This document shows positions 1 to 7,728 of a DNA stretch of 64,000 nucleotides, one piece after another. This DNA comes from Bog-756 sp963725275. GTDB lineage: Bacteria > Actinomycetota > Acidimicrobiia > Acidimicrobiales > RAAP-2. The notes below the pieces were generated by a model. The model was not told where the DNA came from, made no database searches, and was given only the letters and a program-made list of their open reading frames with translations. Position 1 is the stretch's first letter; every line of letters starts with the position of its first letter. Made by a program: the position numbers and the translations under genes. The stretch spans positions 248,001 to 312,000 of the forward strand of contig CAVRXS010000001.1 of assembly GCA_963725275.1 (NCBI GenBank), read 5' to 3'.

Positions 1-649
1 CCCAGGTCCGGGTCATCGACCCCACGTGGGCGAACGGCAGCGGCGACAGGCGCCGGTCCCCTGGCATGGAGAGGACGTCGGCCGCCTCCGACACGGCACG
101 CAGGTTCCGGTGGTCGAACACCGCGCCCTTGGGCAGGCCGGTCGTGCCACTGGTCCAGACCACGGCCACCGGATCGGTCCCCGTCACCCTCGGGAGCGGG
201 CTCGGCGGTTGCCCCGACGCGCCATCCATCACCAGCGAGCGTTCGAGCACGATCCCGATCGGGCCACCGGGATGCGCGGCACCGTCGTCGACCACCAGCA
301 CGGCCGGTCGGGTCCGCTCGACGATCGAGGCGCGCTCTGCCGGGCCCAGTCGGGGATTGATCCCCGAGGTGACCGCACCGAGGCGGGCGGCGGCGGCGTA
401 GCAGACCATGTAGTCGATCGAGCTCGGCAGCAGCAGACAGACCACCGAGCCATGGCCCACCCCGTTGCCGGCGAGCAGGCCGGCCACCCCGTCGGCTGCC
501 CGGTCCCACGCCGCAAAGGTCAGCGCGCGACGCGGGATGGTGGACGCGGCAGGCTCGACGTACGCCTCCAGATCGCCGTGCGCGGCCGCCGCGGCGCGCA
601 CGACGTCGGTGAGCGTCTCGCACTCCCCCGCGGCGTGACGCTGCGTCAT
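1..649 (-). CDS. AMP-dependent acyl-CoA synthetase, N-terminal part (cut by window edge)
   Basis: This is the N-terminal 216 residues of an ATP-dependent acid-CoA ligase (ANL superfamily), which activates a carboxylic acid as acyl-AMP and then as the CoA thioester. The reading frame is open from an ATG at 649 to the left edge. The adenylation motif WTSGTTGLPKG is visible near residues 161-171, preceded by the usual N-terminal domain (LLLPSSIDYM, AARLGAVTSGINPR). The gene follows the alcohol dehydrogenase by 23 bases on the same strand, so the two are probably co-transcribed. Together with fadD3 upstream it makes two ligases in one block. The substrate cannot be told from this fragment; a fatty or steroid-derived acid is an inference from the neighbours. 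Confidence 0.85.
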   Translation of the reverse strand, partial: MTQRHAAGECETLTDVVRAAAAAHGDLEAYVEPAASTIPRRALTFAAWDRAADGVAGLLAGNGVGHGSVVCLLLPSSIDYMVCYAAAARLGAVTSGINPRLGPAERASIVERTRPAVLVVDDGAAHPGGPIGIVLERSLVMDGASGQPPSPLPRVTGTDPVAVVWTSGTTGLPKGAVFDHRNLRAVSEAADVLSMPGDRRLSPLPFAHVGSMTRTW

Positions 650-672
650 CGACCGATCCGATCCGTGCGAGG

Positions 673-1779
673 TCAGAAGGTGAGGACGCCGCGGGCGAGC
701 TTGCCCGCCTCCATGTCCTCGACGATCTCCCGGAACCCCTCCAGGGGTCGCTGCTCGGTCACCAGTTCGTCGAGCATGAGCCGGCCCGAGAGGTAGAGCT
801 CGACCATGAGGGGGATGTCCTGGTGGGGCCGGGCCGACCCGTACCGGCAGCCGAGCAGGCCGCGGTCCACGTAAGCGAGGGCGTTGACATCGACGGAGAC
901 CTCGGTGCCCTGGGGTGGGATGCCGATGGCGAGGGCGGTACCGCCCCAATCGAGGACGTCGAGCGCGTTGCGGAGCACCGCCGGGTGACCGACGCAGTCG
1001 AAGGACCAGGTGACCCCGCCGGTCCACCCGAGCGCGGCACCGATCCGGTCCGGTCCGGGCGGGACCAGCTCGCGGATGGCCGCAACCGCGTCGGCGGCCG
1101 AGGCGTCGACGAAGTGGGTCGCCCCGAACTGACGCGCCAGGGGCTCCTTCGAGGACAGGGTGTCCACTGCGATGATCCGGCTCGCCCCGGCCAGGCGGAG
1201 GCCCTGGATCACGTTGAGCCCGACGCCCCCGACGCCGAACACGGCGGCGGTCTCTCCCGCCTGCACCTTGGCACGGTTGAGGACCGAACCGACCCCGGTC
1301 AGCACCCCGCACCCGATGAGGCATGCCGAGGTGAGCGGCACCTCCTTCGAGATCTTGACGGCCTGGACCTCCTTCACGATGGTCGACTCGGCGAACACCG
1401 AGGTGGCCGCGAAGTTGGAGGCGGGCTCGCCCTTGTAGGTGAAGGGCTGCGACACGTTGCCCAGCGTCTTCACGCACCAGGTCGGATGCCCGGTGGCGCA
1501 CGCCCGGCACAGCCCGCAGCTGGCCAGGGTCGCGATGACGACATGGTCGCCCACCTGCACCGAGCGGACCTCGGAGCCCACGGCCTCGACCACCCCGGCC
1601 CCCTCGTGACCGAGGACCGAGGGAGCCTTCCACGGGATGGTGCCGTTGATGACCGAGAGGTCGCTGTGGCACACCCCGGCCGCGCCGATGGCGACGCGCA
1701 CCTCGGTCGGTCCCGGGTCGCCGATGCTCAGCTGGTCGGTGACCTCGACGTCGTCACCGGTGTAGACGATGCCTCGCAC
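673..1779 (-). CDS. Zinc-dependent alcohol dehydrogenase, class III-like MDR family
   Basis: This 368-residue medium-chain dehydrogenase oxidises an alcohol or hemithioacetal with NAD or a bound nicotinamide. Catalytic zinc ligands are visible as C37-H38 and H58-E59, with the later Cys in the CLIGCGV stretch (153-157). The structural zinc lobe has four Cys at 88, 91, 94 and 102, and the nucleotide-binding motif GVGGVG lies at 182-187. Length and pattern fit the long MDR enzymes of actinobacteria that include NDMA-dependent dehydrogenases; the cofactor type is an inference. The GTG start is preceded by AAAGGAG. The gene lies 51 bases after fadD3 and before the partial ligase, so it probably belongs to the same catabolic operon. 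Confidence 0.85.
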   Translation of the reverse strand: MRGIVYTGDDVEVTDQLSIGDPGPTEVRVAIGAAGVCHSDLSVINGTIPWKAPSVLGHEGAGVVEAVGSEVRSVQVGDHVVIATLASCGLCRACATGHPTWCVKTLGNVSQPFTYKGEPASNFAATSVFAESTIVKEVQAVKISKEVPLTSACLIGCGVLTGVGSVLNRAKVQAGETAAVFGVGGVGLNVIQGLRLAGASRIIAVDTLSSKEPLARQFGATHFVDASAADAVAAIRELVPPGPDRIGAALGWTGGVTWSFDCVGHPAVLRNALDVLDWGGTALAIGIPPQGTEVSVDVNALAYVDRGLLGCRYGSARPHQDIPLMVELYLSGRLMLDELVTEQRPLEGFREIVEDMEAGKLARGVLTF

Positions 1780-1830
1780 GGCATGCTCCTTTCGTTGCGG
1801 ATGAAGAACGGACCGCCGGGGCGGTGGCGC

Positions 1831-3489
1831 TCACGTCGCGTACACGGCGCGCAGCTCGCGCTTGAGTACCTTGCCACTGGCGTTGACCGGGAGGGCGTCG
1901 ACCACCTGCACCCGGCCGGGGACCTTGAAGTTGGCCAGCTGCCCCCTCGCCCACTCCGGCAGTGCACCCGTGAGCGCGTCGGCGTCCGATCCGGGGGTGG
2001 GCACGACCACGGCCAGGCCGACCTCGCCCATCCGGCGGTCGGGCACGCCGACCACGGCCACCTGGGCCACGTCGGGATGCCGTCGCAGGACCGCCTCCAC
2101 TTCGGCGGGGTAGACGTTGAAGCCGCCGCTCACGTACATGTCCTTGAGCCTGTCGGTGATGGTCACGTTGCCCGCGCCGTCCATCACCCCGATGTCGCCG
2201 GTGTGGAGCCAGCCGTCACGATCGACCGCCTCCTCGGTGGCGTCGGGATCGTTGTAGTAGCCCCGCATCACGTTGTAGCCGCGCACGAGGACCTCGCCGC
2301 TCGTGCCCGCCGGGACCTCCGCCCCGTCGCCCGCGACGATGCGGACCTCCACATCGGGAATGGCCCGGCCCGACGTCCCGGCGATGACCTCGGCCGAGTC
2401 ACCACAGCGGCACATGGTCACCGTCCCGGTGGCCTCGGTGAGCCCGTATGCGGTGAGCACGGTTTCGACGCCGAGGTCGGACCCGAGCTCCTCGACCAGC
2501 TCCACCGGGACCACCGCGGCGCCGGTCACCACGAGCCGGAGCGAGGAGAGGTCGAACCGGGAGCGGTCCGTGTGGTCGAGCAGGGACCGGAAGATCGTCG
2601 GCGGGCCCGGCAGCACCGAGATGCGCTCCTCGGTGATCCGGGCCAGGACCGCGTCCACGTCGAAGACCGGCTCGGGCACCATGGTCGCCCCGGTCATGAG
2701 GCACGCCAGGATGCCCGCCTTGTACCCGAAGGTGTGGAAGAACGGGTTCACGATGAGGTACCGGTCGCCCTCGCGCAGGCCGACCACCTTGGCCCAGGTG
2801 GCGAAGGTTCGCAGTGACTGGCCGTGGGTGGTCATCGACCCCTTGGGATGGCCGGTGGTCCCCGAGGTGAACACCAGGTCGGAGAGGTCCCCGCTGGTGA
2901 TCGAGGCAGTCCGCCCCGCAGCCACGTCCGCCGAGCAGGCACCTCCCTCGCCGAGGAACACCTCCCACCCGACGACCTGGTCACCGCGGGAACCGCGGCG
3001 CGGGGACACGGCGTCGTCGCTCCGGAGCACAACCACCCGCTCGAGCTCGGGGACCTTTTCGCCGGCGGACACCGCCTCGTCGAGGATGGCCGGGTAGTCG
3101 ATGCCGAGGAACCCCTGCACGGTGAAGAGGAGCCTGGCTCCCGAGGCCCGCAGGATGTAGGCGGCCTCCGCACCCTTGTACCGGGTGTTGAGCGGGACGA
3201 GCAGGGCCCCGGCTCCGACCGCCCCGAGCGCGGCGACCACCCACTCCGCACAATTGGGGGCCCAGATGGCCACCCGGTCTCCCCGCTCGATGCCGTTGGC
3301 CACGATGGCCCGGGTCGCAGCGGCCACCTCCTCGGCCAGCCGGTCGAAGGACCACCTGGTGGTCGTGCCGCGTGGGCCGTGGTGGTCGACGATGGCCTCG
3401 GCGTCCCCGAAGCGGGCGGCGGCATCCTCGACCAGGCCGGGGATGGTCCCCCATTGGAGATCCCCCCGGGGATCCGTCACATCTGACAC
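1831..3489 (-). CDS. fadD3: FadD3-like acyl-CoA synthetase (HIP-CoA ligase family)
   Basis: This 552-residue ANL ligase most resembles FadD3, which in mycobacteria and rhodococci attaches CoA to HIP, the propionate carrying the sterol C/D rings. Visible are TSGTTGHPKG (about 208-217), the family-typical NPFFHTFGYKAGI stretch, YGLTEATG, the hinge region DRLKDMYVSGG, and the C-terminal lysine motif SGKVLKREL. The assignment rests on similarity I recognise plus the neighbours ipdF and fadE30, which sit with fadD3 in the mycobacterial KstR2 regulon. I prefer the GTG at 3489 because TACCCT lies six bases before it (3496-3501), a leaderless promoter arrangement; an in-frame ATG at 3507 is the alternative. 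That promoter would lie 6 bases from this start and inside the 64-base gap after ipdF. Confidence 0.85.
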   Translation of the reverse strand: MSDVTDPRGDLQWGTIPGLVEDAAARFGDAEAIVDHHGPRGTTTRWSFDRLAEEVAAATRAIVANGIERGDRVAIWAPNCAEWVVAALGAVGAGALLVPLNTRYKGAEAAYILRASGARLLFTVQGFLGIDYPAILDEAVSAGEKVPELERVVVLRSDDAVSPRRGSRGDQVVGWEVFLGEGGACSADVAAGRTASITSGDLSDLVFTSGTTGHPKGSMTTHGQSLRTFATWAKVVGLREGDRYLIVNPFFHTFGYKAGILACLMTGATMVPEPVFDVDAVLARITEERISVLPGPPTIFRSLLDHTDRSRFDLSSLRLVVTGAAVVPVELVEELGSDLGVETVLTAYGLTEATGTVTMCRCGDSAEVIAGTSGRAIPDVEVRIVAGDGAEVPAGTSGEVLVRGYNVMRGYYNDPDATEEAVDRDGWLHTGDIGVMDGAGNVTITDRLKDMYVSGGFNVYPAEVEAVLRRHPDVAQVAVVGVPDRRMGEVGLAVVVPTPGSDADALTGALPEWARGQLANFKVPGRVQVVDALPVNASGKVLKRELRAVYAT

Positions 3490-3553
3490 GCCGTCAGGGT
3501 AGTGCATCGACCCATCGGCACGACCGGGCGGCAGCCGCCACCGGACGGGCCGC

Positions 3554-4360
3554 TCAGGGGTGCTGGCTGCTCACCGACACGACCTCGCCGGTCATGTAGG
3601 TGGCGTACCCGCTGGCCAGGAATGCGATGACGTTGGCGACCTCCCACACCTCGGCGCCGCGGCCGAACACCTCGCGTCGTGCCAGCTCGGCGAGCTCCTC
3701 GTCGGCCATCACCCGGTTGAGGAAGGGGTGAACGGCGAGGCTGGGCGAGACGGCGTTGACCCGCACCCCGTAGGGGGCGGCCTCCACCGCCGAGCAACGG
3801 GTGAGGGCCATGACCCCGGCCTTGGCCGCCGCGTAGTGCGCCTGGCCGGCCTGGGCCCGCCACCCGAGCACCGATGCATTGTTCACGATGACCCCTCCGC
3901 CGCCGAGGGCGATGAAGTGGCGGAGCGCGGCTCGCGTGCAGCGGAAGGTCCCGGTCAGGGTGATGTCGAGCACGAGCGACCACTGCTCGTCGGTCATGTC
4001 GACGATGTCGACCTGGCCACCGAGCCCTGCGTTGTTGACCGCGACGTCGATGCGGCCGTGCTCGGCGACGGCGGCGTCGTAGAGGGCCTGGACCTGCTCC
4101 TCGACGGTCACGTCGCAGGGGACGGCCAGCGGAACGGCCCCTTCCAGCTCGGGCAGGGCGGCGAGCGCATCGGCCGCCTCGCCCAGTCGGCGCTGGTGGG
4201 CATCGGAGATGACCACGGTGGCCCCCTCCTCGACACACCGCTTGGCGGTGGCGAAGCCGATGCCGGTTCCGGCCGCAGCGGTCACCACCACCACCTTGCC
4301 CTCGAGCAGCCCGTGGCCTGCCGGCGGCTCGGGGATCGGCGGTCCGGTGCCATCGGTCAT
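3554..4360 (-). CDS. ipdF: SDR oxidoreductase IpdF (steroid C/D-ring degradation)
   Basis: This 268-residue short-chain dehydrogenase closely resembles mycobacterial IpdF (Rv3559c), which acts on a hydroxy-hydrindane CoA ester during HIP breakdown. The unusual Rossmann motif TAAAGTGIG lies at 27-35, NNAG at 109-112, and the catalytic triad is visible as S163, Y176 and K180 within NNASVLGWRAQ and HYAAAK. These stretches match what I know of the IpdF family better than generic SDRs. The ATG at 4360 overlaps the fadE30 stop (ATGA), so the two genes are translationally coupled, exactly the fadE30-ipdF order known from mycobacteria. No break or missing residue is seen. Confidence 0.92.
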   Translation of the reverse strand: MTDGTGPPIPEPPAGHGLLEGKVVVVTAAAGTGIGFATAKRCVEEGATVVISDAHQRRLGEAADALAALPELEGAVPLAVPCDVTVEEQVQALYDAAVAEHGRIDVAVNNAGLGGQVDIVDMTDEQWSLVLDITLTGTFRCTRAALRHFIALGGGGVIVNNASVLGWRAQAGQAHYAAAKAGVMALTRCSAVEAAPYGVRVNAVSPSLAVHPFLNRVMADEELAELARREVFGRGAEVWEVANVIAFLASGYATYMTGEVVSVSSQHP

Positions 4361-5547
4361 CGCAGGTCTCCCTTTGGTTCGGGCGGCAGGCCGAGCACCC
4401 GTTCGCCGATGATGTTGCGCTGGATCTGGTCGGATCCTCCGTAGATGCTCTCGGACCGGCTGAAGAGGAAGGTCCGCTGGAACTCGTCGAGCTCGTAGGG
4501 GGCCGACTCGAGGACAAGGCCGCCCTCCCCCCGGACGTCCATCGCCAGCTCGCCGAGGCGTTGGTGCCAACCGGACCAGTAGAGCTTGATGATCGAGGCC
4601 TCGGGGGGTGCGACCGGACCGTCGTAGCCGGAGAGGCTCCGCAGCGTGTCGTACCGGAGGATCTCGAGCTCGGCGTAGGAACGGGCCAACCGCTGGCGGA
4701 GCACCGGATCGGCCGAGCGTCCGGACTGCTGTGCCACCGCCACCAGACGGTCGAGCTCGCGGCGGAAGGTGAGCTGGTGTCCGAGGAGGCCGACCCCGCG
4801 CTCGTAGGCGAGGGTGGCCAGCGCGACCCGCCATCCGTCGCCGGGCTCGCCGACCACGAGGTCCGCGGCGGTACGCGCCCCGTCGAAGAAGACCTCGTTG
4901 AACTCCGAGGTCCGGGTCAGCTGGGTGATGGGGCGGATCTCGACGCCCGGTTGGTCCATGGGGACCAGGAGGTACGAGAGGCCGTGGTGACGCGCGGAGC
5001 CCGGCTCGGTCCGGCAGACCACGAAGCACCAGTCGGCCTGGTGGGCGAGCGATGTCCAGACCTTCTGCCCGGTCACCACCCACTGGTCCCCGTCGAGGAC
5101 GGCCCGGGTCTGCACGTTGGCGAGGTCGCTCCCGGCGTCCGGCTCCGAGTAGCCCTGGCACCAGAGCTCGGTCCCGGTCACGATCGGCGGGAGGAACCGC
5201 GCACGCTGGGCGGGTGACCCGTACTGGATGAGGGTGGGGCCGAGCAGGCCCTCCCCGAGGATGCCGACCCGCCCCGGGGCACGCGCCGTCACATACTCCT
5301 CGTTGAAGATGACCTGGCGGGCGATCGAGGCCCCCCGCCCTCCGTACTCCTCGGGCCAGCCGAGACAGGTCCAGCCGGCCGCGGCGAGCTCCTTCTCCCA
5401 GGCGAGCCTGGTTTCGAAGCCGTACGTCTCGTCGCCCGACCCGCCCCGCCCGCCGAGGGCGGCGAACGCACCGACCACGTGCTCGGCCAACCATGCCCTG
5501 ACCTCGCTACGGAATGCCTCGTCCTCGGGTCGGTCTCGAAGGTCCAT
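4357..5547 (-). CDS. fadE30: Acyl-CoA dehydrogenase FadE30-like (steroid C/D-ring degradation)
   Basis: This 396-residue FAD-dependent acyl-CoA dehydrogenase would introduce the double bond into HIP-CoA, the first oxidation after FadD3. Signature stretches are TCLGWPEEYGGRG near the N-terminus, the FAD/substrate motif WCQGYSEPDAGSDLA, KVWTSLAHQADWCFV, EFNEVFFDGART and the C-terminal IYGGSDQIQRNI. These match FadE30 (Rv3560c) closely. The ATG at 5547 was chosen because the protein begins like the family there; the frame stays open upstream without family-like sequence. A possible -10 element TAACGT (5561-5566) lies 13 bases before the ATG. No KstR2 operator (CAAG-N2-CTTG type) was seen in the 180 bases shared with divergent msrB. 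Confidence 0.92.
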   Translation of the reverse strand: MDLRDRPEDEAFRSEVRAWLAEHVVGAFAALGGRGGSGDETYGFETRLAWEKELAAAGWTCLGWPEEYGGRGASIARQVIFNEEYVTARAPGRVGILGEGLLGPTLIQYGSPAQRARFLPPIVTGTELWCQGYSEPDAGSDLANVQTRAVLDGDQWVVTGQKVWTSLAHQADWCFVVCRTEPGSARHHGLSYLLVPMDQPGVEIRPITQLTRTSEFNEVFFDGARTAADLVVGEPGDGWRVALATLAYERGVGLLGHQLTFRRELDRLVAVAQQSGRSADPVLRQRLARSYAELEILRYDTLRSLSGYDGPVAPPEASIIKLYWSGWHQRLGELAMDVRGEGGLVLESAPYELDEFQRTFLFSRSESIYGGSDQIQRNIIGERVLGLPPEPKGDLR

Positions 5548-5727
5548 GGCGGCTGGGGCGACGTTAGCAAACGGCCCTTCCGGCCCGGCTCGGTCGGGCT
5601 CGTGCCCGGGCGGGTCGGGAGAACCGCCCGGGAACATGTCGGAACCCGATGGCGTTTCCCCTTGTGATCGTTGCCGACGCGCGTCCGGGCGTCTCCCGGA
5701 GGAGCCGGCACGGAAGGAGGAGGCCTG

Positions 5728-6156
5728 ATGAGTGCCACCAGCGACCATGCAGGTGCCGCAGAGAGGGTGGAACTGACCGAGGAGGAATGGCGCGAACGGC
5801 TGTCGCCCGAGCGCTATGCCGTGCTCCGTGAGAAGGGGACCGAGCCAGCCTGGTCGGGTGAGCTGCTCCATGTCGACGGCAACGGCATGTTCACCTGCGC
5901 CGGCTGCGGTGCCGCACTGTTCCCGACCGAGGCCAAGTTCGAGTCCGGCTCGGGCTGGCCGAGCTTCACCCAGGCGTTGGCGGAGGGAACCGTCGAGGAG
6001 CACAAGGACGGGTCCTTCGGCATGCGGCGCACCGAGATCACCTGCGCGCGCTGCGGTGGGCACCTCGGCCACGTGTTCCCCGACGGGCCTGCCCCGACCG
6101 GCATGCGCTACTGCGTGAACTCGCTCTCGCTCGAATTCGAGCCCAGCGAGGACTGA
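5728..6156 (+). CDS. msrB: Peptide methionine-R-sulfoxide reductase MsrB
   Basis: This 142-residue cytoplasmic enzyme reduces methionine-R-sulfoxide in oxidised proteins. Two CxxC zinc motifs are visible (CAGC and CARC), together with GSGWPSF, GHLGHVF and the C-terminal RYCVNS carrying the catalytic Cys. The ATG is fixed by a strong ribosome site, AAGGAGG, at about 5714-5720. The gene is divergent from fadE30 and converges on a small minus-strand reading frame with which its last 49 bases overlap. It opens a neighbourhood rich in oxidative-stress functions (encapsulin, rubrerythrin, PerR-like regulator). Confidence 0.97.
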   Translation: MSATSDHAGAAERVELTEEEWRERLSPERYAVLREKGTEPAWSGELLHVDGNGMFTCAGCGAALFPTEAKFESGSGWPSFTQALAEGTVEEHKDGSFGMRRTEITCARCGGHLGHVFPDGPAPTGMRYCVNSLSLEFEPSED

Positions 6157-6413
6157 ACCCGCCGCCCTGCGGCTGCACCCGGCCCGCCCGGCAGTGGCGG
6201 GTCGGGGCGCGGTTCCGAGAGGCGCTCCTCGAGGAGGACGAACAGCCCTGCAAGGGCACCGGCCTCGACGCCCCTCCCGGAACGCACGAGGTGGCTGCCG
6301 GCGTCAGCGAGCGCTTGGCAGGCCTCGAAGGCCTCGTCCTTGGAGAGGACCACCGACGATCCGAAGCGGAGGCGTCCGACCGTCGGCTCAGCCACCGGCG
6401 AGTCCGTTCGCAT
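6108..6413 (-). CDS. Hypothetical protein downstream of ssb
   Basis: I do not recognise this 101-residue product. It has a predicted helical core (SKDEAFEACQALADAGSHLV followed by a Leu-rich stretch ending VLLEERL) and a polar, low-complexity C-terminus. Third codon positions are strongly GC, as in the neighbouring real genes, which is the main support. An ATG at 6413 lies within the last codons of ssb (another in frame at 6443), suggesting translational coupling to ssb. Its last 49 bases overlap the 3' end of convergent msrB. It could still be a chance frame in GC-rich DNA. Confidence 0.45.
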   Translation of the reverse strand: MRTDSPVAEPTVGRLRFGSSVVLSKDEAFEACQALADAGSHLVRSGRGVEAGALAGLFVLLEERLSEPRPDPPLPGGPGAAAGRRVQSSLGSNSSESEFTQ

Positions 6414-6816
6414 CGGCCGCGGCCGGCTCGGCGCGCTCGGCATCGCCGCCGGCCCGCTGCACCCGGTGCACGTCGACGGTGGCGAAGCGCAGCCCGGGAC
6501 CGACCTCGTCGGCGACGACCTCGACCTTGAACCGGCGCTCGCCGTCCTCGGTCTCCCAGCTGCGCTGCTCGAGCCGCCCGGTCACCACCACCCGCATCCC
6601 CTTGGTGAGGCTCAGGGCCACGTTCTCGGCCAGGTCCCTCCAGGTGACCACGTCGAAGAACGAGGTGGACTCCTCCCACTCGTTGGTCTCCCGGTTCTGC
6701 CACCGTCGGTTGGCCGCGACCCCGAGGGTGGTGGTGGCCTGGCCGTCGCGGGTGTAGCGGATCTCCGGGTCCCGGGTCAGATTCCCGACGATGGTCGTGG
6801 TGGTGGCGCTGCTCAT
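6388..6816 (-). CDS. ssb: Single-stranded DNA-binding protein
   Basis: This 142-residue OB-fold protein coats single-stranded DNA. The N-terminal OB-fold is clear: IVGNLTRDPEIRYT, FFDVVTWRDLAENVA, KGMRVVVTGRLEQRSWE and the strand that follows. The C-terminus is a short Ala/Glu/Gly-rich tail ending in GLAGG and lacks the acidic DDDIPF-type tip that recruits partner proteins in the main SSB. It may therefore be a second, shorter SSB paralogue rather than the replication SSB next to rpsF/rpsR, which are not here. The ATG at 6816 has AAGGGGAA just upstream. It is divergent from the nitrobindin-like gene. Confidence 0.93.
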   Translation of the reverse strand: MSSATTTTIVGNLTRDPEIRYTRDGQATTTLGVAANRRWQNRETNEWEESTSFFDVVTWRDLAENVALSLTKGMRVVVTGRLEQRSWETEDGERRFKVEVVADEVGPGLRFATVDVHRVQRAGGDAERAEPAAADANGLAGG

Positions 6817-7004
6817 GTAATTCCCCTTCCCGTGCACCGAGGTGCCTCGCCGCCGGTCCCGTCCGGGTCCGATCCGGCCGCCCGCCACGGGCGACGGGAC
6901 CAGCCTCCGGCCCGCACCTTGCAGGACACCCGCCCGGGACCTGGACGCGCACCTTGCCCACGCGGAGCCGCACGCGGGCCAGGACCTCGACGGAACCGAC
7001 CACA

Positions 7005-7010
7005 TAGACT
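7005..7010 (+). promoter_or_regulatory. -10 element of a leaderless promoter for the nitrobindin-encapsulin operon
   Basis: TAGACT fits the TANNNT -10 consensus and ends seven bases before the ATG at 7018. No ribosome-binding sequence precedes that ATG, so transcription and translation probably begin at the same base. The same spacing recurs before many genes of this window. Confidence 0.5.
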
Positions 7011-7017
7011 CCCGGCG

Positions 7018-7728
7018 ATGCCCGACACCGACGCGGAGGTCTACGGCGACGACATCTACACCGAGCCGGACGCCGATCCCGACACGTTGTCCAACCTCGG
7101 GCCGCTCCGACCGATGGCCGGCGTCTGGCGGGGAACCGGCGGGGCCGACCAGCACCCGGTCGCCGAGGGCATCGGGCGCGACGCATTCGACGAGCGGTAC
7201 GAACTGCAGCCGATCGATCCCCAGACGAACGGGCCGCAGCTGTTCTACGGACTGCGGTACCACACCCATATCGTCAAGCCCGGGGAGATCGAGACCTTCC
7301 ACGACCAGGTCGGATACTGGTTGTGGGACTCGGCCGCCGAAACGGTGACCCTCACCCTCGGCATCCCCCGCGGGCAGGTGTTGCTGGCGGGCGGCCCGGC
7401 CGCTCCCGACGCCACCGAGTTCGAGGTCCGGGCCGCGGTCGGCTCGGAGGTCTACGGCATCCTGTCGAACCCCTTCCTCGACCGGAGCTTCCGGACCCTG
7501 AGCTACCGGATGCACGTGGTCGTCCATCCCGACGGCTCCTGGTCCTACGAGGAGGAGGGGGTCCTCGCCATCCCCGGCCAGGAGGAGCCGTTCTCCCACA
7601 TCGACCGCAACACGCTGATCCGGGTCGAGCCGCCGGACCTCAATCCGTTGGCCCAGAGCGGGCGCGACGACCTCGGGATCGGATCCCTCCGTCAAGACCG
7701 CACACCGCACGAGAGGACATCGACATGA
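7018..7728 (+). CDS. Nitrobindin-like heme-binding beta-barrel protein with apparent encapsulin cargo-loading peptide
   Basis: This 236-residue protein belongs to the FABP-like/nitrobindin heme-barrel family (THAP4/DUF1794 type), members of which bind heme and can act on NO or peroxynitrite. The barrel opens with GVWRGTGG (35-42), continues through YGLRYHTH, TFHDQVGYWLW and GIPRGQVLLAGG, and closes with FSHIDRNTLIRV, where His194 is a candidate heme ligand. After the barrel comes a linker and DDLGIGSLR (217-225), which closely matches the LGIGSLK-type peptides that load enzymes into encapsulin shells, then eleven further residues. The stop overlaps the ATG of the encapsulin gene, so the two are translationally coupled. 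The family call is firm; the cargo role is inference from peptide and operon. Confidence 0.85.
   Translation: MPDTDAEVYGDDIYTEPDADPDTLSNLGPLRPMAGVWRGTGGADQHPVAEGIGRDAFDERYELQPIDPQTNGPQLFYGLRYHTHIVKPGEIETFHDQVGYWLWDSAAETVTLTLGIPRGQVLLAGGPAAPDATEFEVRAAVGSEVYGILSNPFLDRSFRTLSYRMHVVVHPDGSWSYEEEGVLAIPGQEEPFSHIDRNTLIRVEPPDLNPLAQSGRDDLGIGSLRQDRTPHERTST

Noticed and set aside
823..2817. Long plus-strand frame of 664 codons opposite the dehydrogenase and fadD3
   Set aside because: It is the GC-rich antisense shadow of two well-recognised genes and contains no domain.
5548..5727. KstR or KstR2 operator between fadE30 and msrB
   Set aside because: Only a half-match (AACATGTC) is present; neither full consensus occurs.
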